A DNA stretch of 64,000 nucleotides from Bryobacterales bacterium (GCA_003164035.1 PLRS01000077.1:1-64000), one strand, 5' to 3'; shown: positions 42,785 through 51,979, numbered from the stretch's first letter. Program-made: numbers and translations. Notes: a model not told the origin generated them from the letters alone.

Positions 42785-43807
42785 CTACCAGCTCGCCGCC
42801 GCCCGCACCATCGCCCGGATGTTCTCCCGTGGCGCTGTCGCCGGTATCGCACAACCCGCGTTGAGAATGAACCGCCCCGTGTCGGCGAACAGCCGTATCA
42901 GCGCCCGCGCCTCGCGTTCCACCCGCTCCGGCGTTCCCAACGCCACCACCCCGCTCGGGTCCAGGTTGCCGATGAACGTGGCCCTATCCTTCAATAGGTC
43001 GTGGGCAAGCCGCACGTCGGTCTTGTAATCCAGTTCCAGGGCATCGGCGCCGCAGCCGGCCAACTCGGCCAGAATCGCCCGCGTGTTGCCGCACACGTGC
43101 AGCGCGTAGGGCCGCCCCAGGGAGTGGGCGTACGCGGCGAACCGCCGCTCATAGGGCAGCGCCCAGCGCCGGTACATCCGCGGCGAGATCACGCTTGGCC
43201 CGGCCGCGCTGTCGCCGTTCGATAACATGTGCGCGCCGGTTTCGCTCATCAGCTTCAGAAACTGCTGACCGGCCTCGGCGCAGTGCTCTAACAGCCTCTC
43301 GGCCGCTGGCCCCAGCTCCGGATCCATCAGGTCCATCAGCCAGCCTTCCATCGAGCGCACCAGCGCCGCCAGCGCGAACGGGCACTGGTCGCAATTGCCG
43401 CGCACATACACCGCGTCTCCGAAGTGCCGGCAGATCAGCCGCACTCCCTCCAGCCACACCTGCACACCTTCGTGCCGCGCCACGTCCGGCGGATCCAGAC
43501 TTTCCACTTCCTGAAGGCTCTGAAGCCGCGCCCCGCGCGCCACCGCCGGCTCGTCCTCGGGATACTCCACCGGCACCCCCAGCGCGCCGGCAAGCGTGGC
43601 CGTGTCGACGTCGATCATCACCCCATCCAGCCTGTACCGCTCCACGCTCTCGATAAAGGTGCGCGCCAGCGCCGCCGGGTCGCGCCGGAAATCGCGCATC
43701 GTTACCCCCGCCTCCCGCGCCGCGTGCATGAAATTGTGCAGCATTACCGGCGGCCGGTCGGGCCGCTCGCCCGCCAGCACTGATTCGATCCGTTGGCGTC
43801 CGTTCAA
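42785..43807 (-). CDS. Uroporphyrinogen decarboxylase family protein (MtaA/CmuA-like)
   Basis: A 340-residue TIM-barrel protein: MNGRQRIESVLAGERPDRPP at the start, VYVRGNCDQCPFALA, YALHVCGNTRAILAEL and ILNAGCAIPATAPRENI near the end. The HxCG(N) and the later Cys are the zinc-binding pattern of MtaA-type corrinoid methyltransferases rather than of HemE, so it may move a methyl group between a corrinoid protein and a thiol. No corrinoid protein gene is adjacent. It ends 13 bases from the convergent DUF5060 gene; the GH51-like gene lies directly upstream on the same strand with a 13-base gap. Confidence 0.85.
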   Translation of the reverse strand: MNGRQRIESVLAGERPDRPPVMLHNFMHAAREAGVTMRDFRRDPAALARTFIESVERYRLDGVMIDVDTATLAGALGVPVEYPEDEPAVARGARLQSLQEVESLDPPDVARHEGVQVWLEGVRLICRHFGDAVYVRGNCDQCPFALAALVRSMEGWLMDLMDPELGPAAERLLEHCAEAGQQFLKLMSETGAHMLSNGDSAAGPSVISPRMYRRWALPYERRFAAYAHSLGRPYALHVCGNTRAILAELAGCGADALELDYKTDVRLAHDLLKDRATFIGNLDPSGVVALGTPERVEREARALIRLFADTGRFILNAGCAIPATAPRENIRAMVRAAASW

Positions 43808-43820
43808 AGGTCTGTCTCCC

Positions 43821-45818
43821 TTACCGGCTCAGCTCGATCACCGTAACGCTCTCAGGCGGAAACGCGTGCCGAAACTCCCCCGCTGTCACGTTCACCTGCG
43901 CCGCCACCGGAATAATCGCCTCCGGTTCGGCATCGTCGTTGACGCTATATAGATCCCGGGCCGTAAGCTGCTGCCCGCGCGCCGACGCCGGCGTGAATCC
44001 GGAAAGCCGTACCGTCGCCCGGATCTCCTCGGTCAGGGAGCGGTTCACGCAAAACAGCGTTAGCTTCGTTCCGGCATCGTTCAGGGCCGCAACCACGTCC
44101 AGATACGGCACGGCTCGAATCGCCGGGATGCGGCGCACTCCCTCGTCGACGTCGTATTGCCCCGTCCGCACCTTTGTCTCCACAAGCTTCGTGGCATCGG
44201 CGGTCGAGTACATCCGAAATGCCCAGTACGCCGGCACTCCGTAGACGCGCCCCTTGTTCTGCCAGATTCCGCCGAATTCGATCAGCCCCGTCATATCCGA
44301 TACCGGCGTAAAATCGGCCACTCGCATCAATGTGTTCAGGAACCCCGCCGTGCAGAGCGCCCCGCCCAGGTTGTTGTACATCGGCGCCTTCGCCACCGGG
44401 CCGCTAAAAAGCCATTCGGTGAACGCGATATTCACATGGCCGCGCGATTTCGCGTCGCCCTCGATCTGCGCCTTCATGGCGCGCAACTGCCGCTCCAGGC
44501 CAACCGGCAGCGCCAGCGCCGCCTGCGCGACGAATTCCGGCGATGCGTCGGCCTTCTCCACATCCGCCGTCCGCACCACGAAGTGGGTGGAAAGATAGTT
44601 GAACGCCGCGGGCGCGTTCCGCAATTGGGCCGCGTTCCACGATTCGAAATGGTCGGGGTCCTGGCCCGTGCCAATCAGACGGGACCGCGGGTCCACTTTG
44701 CGCACGGCGTCGCTGAACTCCTTGGTGCGTTCGGCCACACGCGCCTCGGTGGGGTAGCCGATCTGGAAATTGCCCCAAAGCTCGTTGCCCAGTTCCCACA
44801 ACAACCCGCCGGCGCCGCCGTTCCACTTCTGATTCACGTACTTCACCCAAGCGGCGGCTTCGGCCGGCGTACCGCTGCCCAGATTGAGGGCGATCTGCGG
44901 CTCGGCGCCGATCAGCCGGCAAAAGCGCAAAAACTCGTCCGTCCCGAAATGGTTGTATTCGGGTATGCCCCACGACTGGTTGAGCATGCTCTGCCGCTTA
45001 TCCATCGGCCCCACACCGTCCCGCCAGTGATACCCGGAAGTGTAATTGCCGCCAAACCGGACGATCGGAGTTCGCAGGGCCTTGGCCATTGCGACCATCT
45101 CGGGATTCATGCCATCCACGTTGTCGGCCGGAAACAGGAACGCCTGGTCCACCAGCACGCGCGCTTCGTCCGCTACGGCAATGACGAAATCCACGGCCTC
45201 CCGGCTGGCGACCGCGCCGTTAGGGATCTCGAGCGTGAATTCCAACCGCGACCAGCCACCCGCCTCTGGCCGGAGGGTCTGTTTCGCCACGATCTCCTCC
45301 GGTCGATTGTGTTTCCGCAGCGAGATCTCGATTTCGCCTGGCCCGCTCACCGGTTTCGCATAAATGCTCCCCGTATACCGAAGCACCCGGTGCACCGGCA
45401 GATAAACCTGCTGCCGCACACCCGTCTGCTTCCCCGGAAGCGCCATGATCAGCAACGACCGGGCCGAGTTGGCGGCATCGCCCCAACGCGGTTCGTAGCG
45501 CCATCCCTGCGCCGCATCGAGAGGCTGCCACGGGAGCGGCAACCCCAAACCGGAGCTCTCCGCCAGCTCGGGGCGCTCGGTCAGCATCTGGCGGATGCGG
45601 CCCGCGCTCCACAAGTTGTCCTCGAAGCTCGGATTTTCGAGTACCTGCGCCCACAGGCCGCCGTAAGTGCTGTGGCCGATCGGTTCCAGAAAGGTGCCGT
45701 AAATCGTCCGCGGAATCGCGTGTTGCACCTTGGCGGCGTCGATTTCAATGACTGCCTCAGATTGGCACCAGGCCGCCGGCCAACCGAGCAGGCACAGAAA
45801 AATCGTGGCTTTTCGCAT
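43821..45818 (-). CDS. Alpha-L-arabinofuranosidase (GH51 type)
   Basis: A 665-residue exported glycosidase. It has a signal peptide (MRKATIFLCLLGWPAAWC), an N-terminal region with TIYGTFLEPIGHSTYGGLWA, a carbohydrate-binding-like insert, and the GH51 barrel: VRFGGNYTSGYHWRDGVGP, LLWELGNELWGNFQIG with the acid/base glutamate (near residue 347) and NIAFTEWLFSGP with the nucleophile (near residue 467). The C-terminal beta domain ends SVTVIELSR. It releases arabinose from arabinan or arabinoxylan and fits with the GH127-like and DUF5060 genes nearby. The downstream UroD-family gene is 13 bases away and probably co-transcribed. Confidence 0.9.
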   Translation of the reverse strand: MRKATIFLCLLGWPAAWCQSEAVIEIDAAKVQHAIPRTIYGTFLEPIGHSTYGGLWAQVLENPSFEDNLWSAGRIRQMLTERPELAESSGLGLPLPWQPLDAAQGWRYEPRWGDAANSARSLLIMALPGKQTGVRQQVYLPVHRVLRYTGSIYAKPVSGPGEIEISLRKHNRPEEIVAKQTLRPEAGGWSRLEFTLEIPNGAVASREAVDFVIAVADEARVLVDQAFLFPADNVDGMNPEMVAMAKALRTPIVRFGGNYTSGYHWRDGVGPMDKRQSMLNQSWGIPEYNHFGTDEFLRFCRLIGAEPQIALNLGSGTPAEAAAWVKYVNQKWNGGAGGLLWELGNELWGNFQIGYPTEARVAERTKEFSDAVRKVDPRSRLIGTGQDPDHFESWNAAQLRNAPAAFNYLSTHFVVRTADVEKADASPEFVAQAALALPVGLERQLRAMKAQIEGDAKSRGHVNIAFTEWLFSGPVAKAPMYNNLGGALCTAGFLNTLMRVADFTPVSDMTGLIEFGGIWQNKGRVYGVPAYWAFRMYSTADATKLVETKVRTGQYDVDEGVRRIPAIRAVPYLDVVAALNDAGTKLTLFCVNRSLTEEIRATVRLSGFTPASARGQQLTARDLYSVNDDAEPEAIIPVAAQVNVTAGEFRHAFPPESVTVIELSR

Positions 45819-45852
45819 AGTGATATCTTAAAGCGAATTTCGAACCGAGGGC

Positions 45853-46007
45853 GCTTAACCGTTTTGGGGGTTTTCGCAGTTTCGGCGCGGCAACCGCTCC
45901 CTGACGGTCGCGGCTCGGATACGGACGCCGCGTGTTTGCAGTCACTTACCGAGCCGCGACCGCTAGGGAGCGGTTGCCGGGAACTAACTCCCCCAAACCG
46001 GTTAAGC
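45853..46007. repeat. Large two-part inverted repeat
   Basis: Outer arms gcttaaccgttttggggg (45853-45870) and its inverse at 45990-46007 differ at one base of 18. Inner arms 45888-45918 and 45949-45979, beginning cggcaaccgctccc, differ at two of 31. The centre is 30 bases. Parts recur exactly at 37947-37962 (16 bases) and 48602-48615 (14 bases). It lies between divergent genes and resembles a palindromic mobile repeat. Confidence 0.85.
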
Positions 46008-46086
46008 ACCCCTGCTTGGTCGTACAAGCCGCTTGGTCGTACAATAAGTGTTCCGGATCGTAAACACTCATATTGGAGGTCCAGCT

Positions 46087-47256
46087 TTGAATTCATCATC
46101 TCGTCGCAGCTTCCTTGGAGCAGGTTTGGCGCTTCCGGCGCTTGCTTCCGCGCCGCTTGAAACCGGCTCTCCCACTCAGGCGCCCGCCGCTTCGCATTCC
46201 ACCCCGAAGTTCACTTATGGAACCCTGGGGAAGACGGGCTTGAAAGTCACCCGGGTGTCTTTCGGTTGCATGACCACTTCCGATCAGAGCGTGATCGAAA
46301 GAGCCGCCGATATGGGTATCCGGTATTTCGACACCGCCCGCGTCTACCAGGGCGGCAACAACGAGCGTATGGTCGGAGCAGCGCTCAAGAGACACCGCAA
46401 CGACGTCTACATTTCCAGCAAGACGGTGGGCAAGGACCGGCAGGCCGCCCTGGCGGACCTCGATACCAGTCTGAAAGAGTTGCAGACCGACCATCTCGAC
46501 ATCTGGTACCTGCATAGCCGCAGCACCCCGGACATGGTCAACGACGAAGTTCTGGAAGCGCAGCGCATCGCCAAGAAGGACGGAAAGGTGCGCTTTGCCG
46601 GCGTCAGTTTCCACGGCGGCCACGCCGAAATGATTCCCGCCATGCTCAAGCTGAATCATTTCGACGTGTTCCTGATGAGCTACAACTTCACCATGGATCC
46701 GGCCACCGAGCCGCTGATGGCGGCGGCTAGAAAAGCGAACGTCGGCATTGTCGCCATGAAGGCTCTGGCCGGCGGCGTGAGGCCGACTCCGTTTTACAAA
46801 GTCCCCTCCGAGAAGCTCAATAAGCTGACCCGCCAGGGGGCGCCGGTGGCGGCGTTGAAATGGGTGCTGCGGAACCCCAACGTCGATACCGTGATTCCCA
46901 CCATGACGGATGAAGACCAACTGGCGGAGAACATCGCCGCCATGACCGCCCCCTTCACCGATGCCGACAGCCAACTGCTGGCCATGCGCCTGGAGGAGAT
47001 CAAGCCGTTCTATTGCCGCATGTGCGGCCGATGCGACGGCAAGTGTCCGAAAGGCTTGCCGGTGGCCGACATGCTGCGATTCATGACCTACGCCGAGGGT
47101 TACGGCCAGTTCGCCATGGCGCGCGAGCAATTCCTGGCGCTGCCGGCGGAGGTCACCCGGGTCCGTTGCGGCGAGTGCTCCAGTTGCGCGATTCAGTGCC
47201 CCAACGGAGTGCAGGTAGCCAGCCGTCTCCAGCGCGCCCAGGAATTATTCGCCTGA
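46087..47256 (+). CDS. Exported aldo/keto reductase with C-terminal 4Fe-4S cluster domain
   Basis: A 389-residue protein. A TAT signal (NSSSRRSFLGAGLALPALAS) is followed by the aldo/keto reductase barrel with the catalytic set D, Y (RYFDTARVYQGGNNER), K (VYISSKTV) and H (IWYLHSRS). The C-terminal 80 residues hold two cysteine groups, CRMCGRCDGKCPKG and CGECSSCAIQCPNG, typical of two 4Fe-4S clusters. TTG at 46087 is used because GGAGGT lies 7 bases upstream and an intact signal peptide follows. It may be a redox step for sugars or quinones outside the cytoplasm. A terminator follows at 47297. Confidence 0.9.
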   Translation: MNSSSRRSFLGAGLALPALASAPLETGSPTQAPAASHSTPKFTYGTLGKTGLKVTRVSFGCMTTSDQSVIERAADMGIRYFDTARVYQGGNNERMVGAALKRHRNDVYISSKTVGKDRQAALADLDTSLKELQTDHLDIWYLHSRSTPDMVNDEVLEAQRIAKKDGKVRFAGVSFHGGHAEMIPAMLKLNHFDVFLMSYNFTMDPATEPLMAAARKANVGIVAMKALAGGVRPTPFYKVPSEKLNKLTRQGAPVAALKWVLRNPNVDTVIPTMTDEDQLAENIAAMTAPFTDADSQLLAMRLEEIKPFYCRMCGRCDGKCPKGLPVADMLRFMTYAEGYGQFAMAREQFLALPAEVTRVRCGECSSCAIQCPNGVQVASRLQRAQELFA

Positions 47257-47296
47257 CCCGTGGCACGGGCTGTCAAGTCGGCTGTCAAGCCTGCAC

Positions 47297-47319
47297 AGCC
47301 GAGAGTCCTTTCGGCTTTT
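47297..47319 (+). terminator. Intrinsic terminator after the aldo/keto reductase gene
   Basis: agccga (47297-47302), an eight-base loop and tcggct (47311-47316) form a perfect six-pair stem whose last T begins a run of four T residues. The position 40 bases after the stop is suitable. The stem is short, so efficiency is uncertain. Confidence 0.55.
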
Positions 47320-47651
47320 GTTCTGGGACATGCTGGTAATTGTCGGTAACCTGCGGACGGATCGCGGGGCAGAGGGTCATTTTCTACGAATCGGGTGTGG
47401 GAGATCGGCGATATCGTGAGGATGAAGCCACCCTGGAGCGCGAGACGGAAGGGATCGAACGGGCGAATTGGAATGGCCCAACTCGTTGAAATGCGAGGCG
47501 ATGATGGTAGGGAACGGGTGCACCACAGGTAGTGGATGCCCGCTGAAGTGCTACAAATAGTGGGCACAGCGCACCATACTACCTATAGACACAGTGGCAC
47601 GTATTGTGGCAAAATCAGTGTATTGATTTTCGGAGGCAGGAGTGTGTGCGC
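47320..47651. other. Non-coding stretch
   Basis: No gene is recognised between the terminator and the small partner gene of Fic. ggtaacctgcgg near 47345 resembles one arm of the hairpin at 57742-57760. Stop codons occur in all frames at normal density. Confidence 0.4.
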
Positions 47652-47858
47652 ATGGCTCACCGCAAACAGTTTCAGCATATTCCCGTGGTAGACCAGGAAC
47701 TGGTACGCTTGTTGAGCGAATCGCGGAATCGGCCTGTAACGGAAGAGGAACTTCGGGAGCAAAGGGTGAGCTTTGCTTTTGGAAACGCTCCCGCTGCCTC
47801 TGAGCGAATCACGAAAGACAGTGTCCGCGCTGCATCAAGACACATCAGAATGCTGTAA
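47652..47858 (+). CDS. Small protein upstream of Fic, possible partner or antitoxin
   Basis: A 68-residue charged protein, MAHRKQFQHIPVVDQELVRL, then RPVTEEELREQRVSFAFGNA and ERITKDSVR. I recall similar short proteins with a TEEELREQRVSFAYGNAP stretch beside Fic genes, but cannot name a family. It does not clearly show the (S/T)xxxE(G/N) inhibitory motif of class I Fic antitoxins. The ATG at 47652 follows AGGAG by 9 bases. The Fic gene begins 21 bases after its stop, on the same strand, so both are probably on one transcript. Confidence 0.65.
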   Translation: MAHRKQFQHIPVVDQELVRLLSESRNRPVTEEELREQRVSFAFGNAPAASERITKDSVRAASRHIRML

Positions 47859-47879
47859 GGGTCTACACTAGCCCCGAAA

Positions 47880-48475
47880 ATGTCCGTTCGAGAAAAAGAC
47901 GATCCGGATCTTTATGCCAGGATTCAAGAGCGGAACCTTTTGCGGCAGTACGACCTTTTAACAAATTGCATTGAGATAGGCCTAAAGAAGGGCATTGAGT
48001 CGTTCGACAAGTATACGCTTTGGGCCCTAAATTACGCTGCCGTCGCGAACATCTCGCAATTTGGCGGTCGCTATCGTGAAGAGCCCATCTGCGTTGGCAA
48101 TCACTGTCCGCCGCACTTCAAAGAGGTCCCAAACCTCATGGACAGATTTTTCTCGCTGACTCATGAAAACTGGGGGATACCTGATCACCCAACGTGGTTG
48201 GCTGCCTTCGCTTTATGGAGGCTTAACTGGATTCACCCGTTCGTTGAGGGCAACGGGCGGACCGCGAGGGCGTCGTGCTACTACCTGCTCTGCCTTAAAA
48301 ACGGTCAGTTGCTGCCGGGAAGCAGGATCGTTCCGGAGCGGATCAGGGAGAATCGGGCTCCTACTACGCAGCTCTGCGAGCGGCGGATGTCGCATGGGAA
48401 CAGGGGCATTTCGGCCTTGAGCCCCTAGCGGACTACCTGAGCGGCCTTCTCAAGCAGCAACTCACGGAAGTGTAA
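47880..48475 (+). pseudogene. fic: Fic domain protein gene with apparent frameshift near its 3' end
   Basis: The first frame encodes a Fic fold: the flap GGRYREEPI (residues 62-70) and the full catalytic motif HPFVEGNGRTAR (residues 119-130), where His119 would be the general base for transferring AMP or another phosphate-linked group to target hydroxyls. After ENRAP (near base 48355) this frame turns to unlikely sequence and stops at 48428. Another frame from the same point reads SYYAALRAADVAWEQGHFGL, then EPLADYLSGLLKQQ, to TAA at 48475. This is what Fic C-termini look like. A one- or two-base indel is therefore likely, either real or a sequencing error. The catalytic core lies before it, so activity might persist. 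Confidence 0.75.
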
Positions 48476-48621
48476 TCGGCCACACAGGCGATCGCGAAGG
48501 GCTGCCAGGTATTTTTCTGTGGAAATTTGAATATGACCCACTACCGATCGCGGGAAGCATGGCTATTTCCTGGCAGGCTCTCAGCTTGCCACGCCGCGAG
48601 TCCGAGCCGCGACCGGAATGG

Positions 48622-50904
48622 TCATTTCCCGATAGACTCGGAACCCTCGATCATGACCATCGCCGCCGGCGCCAGGCTCACCATCGCCGACAATATCGCT
48701 GTCTTCAGAAAGCCGAATATCGGCACAAACCAGGCGCTGAACAAAACCGCGCCCAGGCACGAACCCGCCAGGTCCAGTGCATAGAGCGCACCGGCGCGCC
48801 GGGAGACGGGGCTTTCACCGAAAAAGATCCGGCTGGCAACCGGAAACTGGTATCCGCCCAGCGCGCCGCTGGCTACCGCCAAAGCCGGAAACGCAATCCG
48901 GCTGGCACCCAGGTTCAGCGTGCCGTTGGCTCGCCCGATCGCCTCGAACAGCCCCAGCAGAACCAGCGGCGCCGCCGCGGCCAGCACCTGCGTGGTCGCC
49001 AGGGCGCGCATCCCAGCCGACGCCACCCGCCGCAGCCCGAGCCAGCTCCCTAGCGCCATGCCCGCCATGAAGGCCGCAATTACCAGGGCGAGCTGTTGGT
49101 ATACGTAGCCGTAGAGCGCCTGGAACCCCAGTAGCAGCAGCATCTCGAGCCCGATCATGGTGAACCCCATGGCAGCCGTCGAGAAGCCGGCCGCAAACGG
49201 AAGCCGGCTTCGCCCGTCGACCACCAAGCGCCCTCCCACCACCAGCGCCGCCAGCACTACCCCGAGCGCCGCCGCCGCCGTTGGGAAATCGATACCGGCC
49301 AAGGTATGAAAAAGCCGGCTATAGCCGGTTTTGAATTGGCTGCTCCACAACGCCACGTCGAAGTAATAAGCGATGGGCGCAAAATCGCGGTTGAGGGGAG
49401 TCGAATCGAGTGGCCGGATCTGCGCTTCCAATTCGGCCACGCGGTCCGGCGCCATCCGAAACGGGATGAAGAATTCGCTCACATAGCTGGTCTCAATATG
49501 GCGCGCCCGCAGTCGCTCCAGCAGTTCGTCCGCGCCCGAAGCCAGCACACCCGCCTGCCGCGCCGCGCAGAAGTGGACCGTCTCGCCCGGAATGGCCGTG
49601 ACTTCCGGAAATACCGCCCGCAGGCTCTTATCGATGGAGCGCAGGAATTGGCTGAGCTCCGCGCTCATGTAGTTTTCCGACGACCTCAACTGGAAGGAGA
49701 CCAGACCCGCGGGGGTGAGCTTTCGCGCCGCTTCGCGGAAGAATTCCACCGTATAGAACCGGTTCAGTTGGGCATTCTGCGGCTCCGGCAGATTGACAAT
49801 CACGACGTCAAAGGTGGACGAGGTGGTTCTCAGAAACAGGCGCCCGTCGGTGATGTGCACGCGCACGCGGGGATCCGTCCGCAGTGCCGACCACTGGTTG
49901 GGAAAGTACTCTCGCGCCAGGTCCGGAATGGCGGGGTCGAGCTCCACGTAATCCACCCGTTCCAGGGTAGGGTGCCGCAGAGCCTGGGCGACGCTCCCGT
50001 TAAGCCCCCCGCCAATCAGCAGCAGGCTTCGCGGCGACGGGTGCTCCAGCAAGGCGTAGTGAACCGCCTCCTCGGCGGCGGCCGCGTCGGGCACATTGAA
50101 CAGAACCACGCCGTTTTCGTAAACGCTCCAGCTTCCTTCCGTGCCGACCACTGCCAGGCTTCCGTAAACCGAGTTGCGCGTCGCCACCAGGTGCGGGCCG
50201 CGCCAGAAACCCGCCTGGGAGATCGCTTCCAGGTGTTGAGGCCAGCCGAAGAACCCGGCCACGGCGGCGATGCCGGCCACCCCGCCCATGGCCGCATAGC
50301 GCAGCGGCCGCGACGCGACGGTAAGGCCGGATGCAGCCATCAGATTCAGCGCCGCCAGCACCCCGGCAATTTCAACCGAGCTCAGATACCGGATCAGCAC
50401 CAATCCCGCTACCGCGCCGCCCACCGACGACCCTACGGCTTCCCACAGGTAGACCGCACCGGTAATCTCGTCCGCCGGTGTGCTGGCCGTGGTCGGGTAA
50501 ACCCTGCTGCCAACCGGAAACAGAGCGCCGGAAAGAAGCGAGAGCGGGCACAGGGTCACAAACGAAGTGAGCAGCATGGCGCCGGGCCCCAGTACCTCGC
50601 CCGGCACCGTCTGCAGAAGGCCTTTTGCCGCGCGCACGGCCAGAATCGTGCAAGGCAGGATGGCGGCGATCGACACCTCAATCGCTGCCATCAGGTGGCC
50701 CGGTTTTCGCGCCCGTGCGGCCAGGCGCCCGCCCAGGCCGCTGCCCGCACCTGTCCAGAACAGCCAGCTTGCCAGCATCAGCCCGATGGAGATCTCATTG
50801 CCATAGAAAACCACCATCAGCTCGCGCAAAAGTACGATCTGGGCCACGGCGGCCGTGACGCCAATCAAGGCAAAAACCGCCCGAACTCCGAATCCGGCCT
50901 TCAC
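48622..50904 (-). CDS. Polytopic membrane protein with central spermidine-synthase-like domain
   Basis: A 760-residue protein. N-terminal transmembrane helices (about residues 1-230, MVVFYGNEISIGLMLASWLF) precede a soluble spermidine-synthase-like domain (LLLIGGGLNGSVAQALRHP, VDYVELDPAIPDLAREYFP, VHITDGRLFLRTTSSTFDVV) and then more helices to the end. This matches fused MFS/spermidine-synthase-like proteins, whose substrate is unproven. The nucleotide-binding motif GGGLNG departs from the usual GGGDG, so normal aminopropyl transfer is doubtful. The only start at the conserved beginning is GTG at 50904; a GGAGG is unusually close to it. It is divergent from the DUF362 gene. Confidence 0.85.
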   Translation of the reverse strand: MKAGFGVRAVFALIGVTAAVAQIVLLRELMVVFYGNEISIGLMLASWLFWTGAGSGLGGRLAARARKPGHLMAAIEVSIAAILPCTILAVRAAKGLLQTVPGEVLGPGAMLLTSFVTLCPLSLLSGALFPVGSRVYPTTASTPADEITGAVYLWEAVGSSVGGAVAGLVLIRYLSSVEIAGVLAALNLMAASGLTVASRPLRYAAMGGVAGIAAVAGFFGWPQHLEAISQAGFWRGPHLVATRNSVYGSLAVVGTEGSWSVYENGVVLFNVPDAAAAEEAVHYALLEHPSPRSLLLIGGGLNGSVAQALRHPTLERVDYVELDPAIPDLAREYFPNQWSALRTDPRVRVHITDGRLFLRTTSSTFDVVIVNLPEPQNAQLNRFYTVEFFREAARKLTPAGLVSFQLRSSENYMSAELSQFLRSIDKSLRAVFPEVTAIPGETVHFCAARQAGVLASGADELLERLRARHIETSYVSEFFIPFRMAPDRVAELEAQIRPLDSTPLNRDFAPIAYYFDVALWSSQFKTGYSRLFHTLAGIDFPTAAAALGVVLAALVVGGRLVVDGRSRLPFAAGFSTAAMGFTMIGLEMLLLLGFQALYGYVYQQLALVIAAFMAGMALGSWLGLRRVASAGMRALATTQVLAAAAPLVLLGLFEAIGRANGTLNLGASRIAFPALAVASGALGGYQFPVASRIFFGESPVSRRAGALYALDLAGSCLGAVLFSAWFVPIFGFLKTAILSAMVSLAPAAMVMIEGSESIGK

Positions 50905-50954
50905 ACCTCCAGAATTAGACGTAAACTGGTGCTGAAGTCAAAGGCACCCCAGCC

Positions 50955-51938
50955 ATGCATCCCGACACCATACCGGAGGGACGGCGCGAAGCGATGATCC
51001 GGCTCCTTCGTCTGGGTGGAGTGAGCTGCGCCGCGGCCGGGCTCGGCGTGTGGCTGAACGGACGCGGTGGGCGCCCCGCGTCACCGGCCGCGCCCACCGT
51101 GCGCTCGAATTTTCAGGTTCCCGCGGACCCGGTTCTACCCGAAATGGTGGTCGTCCAGGGCGACGACCCCGCCCGCATCGCGCGGCGCGCGATCGAGGAA
51201 CTGGGCGGCATCCATCGCTTCATCTCGCGCGGCGACGTGGTGGTCATCAAGCCCAACGCCGCCTGGGACCGCACCGTCGAACAAGCCGCCAACACCAATC
51301 CGCTGGTGGTCGCCGAAGTCGTCCGGCTTTGCCTGGGGGCCGGCGCCGGGCGGGCAATTGTGACCGATGTGAGCATCCACGACCCGCGGCGCTCGTTCGC
51401 CCGCAGCGGCATTGCCGCCGCCGCCCGCGCGGCCGGGGCCGAAGTGGTTCTCCCCGAGGATCGCCTCTTCCGCGAGGTCGATCTGCGCGGGCGGGTACTC
51501 AGCTCCTGGCCCGTGCTGGAACCCTTTTTGAGCGCCGACAAGATGATCAACGTCCCGATTGCCAAGCACCACAGCCTGACCGGCGCCACCCTGGGCATGA
51601 AGAACTGGTACGGCATCCTGGGCGGCCCGCGTCAGCGGCTCCATCAGCGCATTCACGAAAGCCTGGTCGACCTCGCCGATTTCGTCCGCCCCACCTTGAC
51701 CCTCATCGATGCCTTTCGGGTGCTCTTGCGGAACGGCCCAAGCGGAGGGAATCCGGCCGACGTGATTTTGAAAAGGACCCTGATTGCCGGCACCGATCCG
51801 GTCGCGCTCGACGCGTACGCCGCTAAAGCCTACTGGGACCTGGACTGGCATACCCTCGGATACTTGAAGCTGGCCAGCGAGCGACATTTGGGCACCCTGA
51901 GTTTTGAGGCGGTTCGGACCCGCTTTGTCACGCTATAA
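50955..51938 (+). CDS. DUF362 domain protein
   Basis: A 327-residue protein. A possible membrane or export segment (IRLLRLGGVSCAAAGLGVWL) is followed by the DUF362 domain: GDVVVIKPNAAWDRTVEQAA, NPLVVAEVVRLCLGAGAGRA, IVTDVSIHDP, INVPIAKHHSLTGATLGMKN and a late AGTDPVALDAYAAK. DUF362 proteins are often linked to iron-sulfur and redox enzymes, but the cysteine-rich ferredoxin part found in many is absent. Function unknown. It lies 50 bases from the divergent membrane protein gene; the two often occur near one another in Acidobacteriota as far as I recall. Confidence 0.82.
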   Translation: MHPDTIPEGRREAMIRLLRLGGVSCAAAGLGVWLNGRGGRPASPAAPTVRSNFQVPADPVLPEMVVVQGDDPARIARRAIEELGGIHRFISRGDVVVIKPNAAWDRTVEQAANTNPLVVAEVVRLCLGAGAGRAIVTDVSIHDPRRSFARSGIAAAARAAGAEVVLPEDRLFREVDLRGRVLSSWPVLEPFLSADKMINVPIAKHHSLTGATLGMKNWYGILGGPRQRLHQRIHESLVDLADFVRPTLTLIDAFRVLLRNGPSGGNPADVILKRTLIAGTDPVALDAYAAKAYWDLDWHTLGYLKLASERHLGTLSFEAVRTRFVTL

Positions 51939-51979
51939 AAGCGGCTTCCTCGATTTCTCAATTTTCGCTCCGTCACCTG

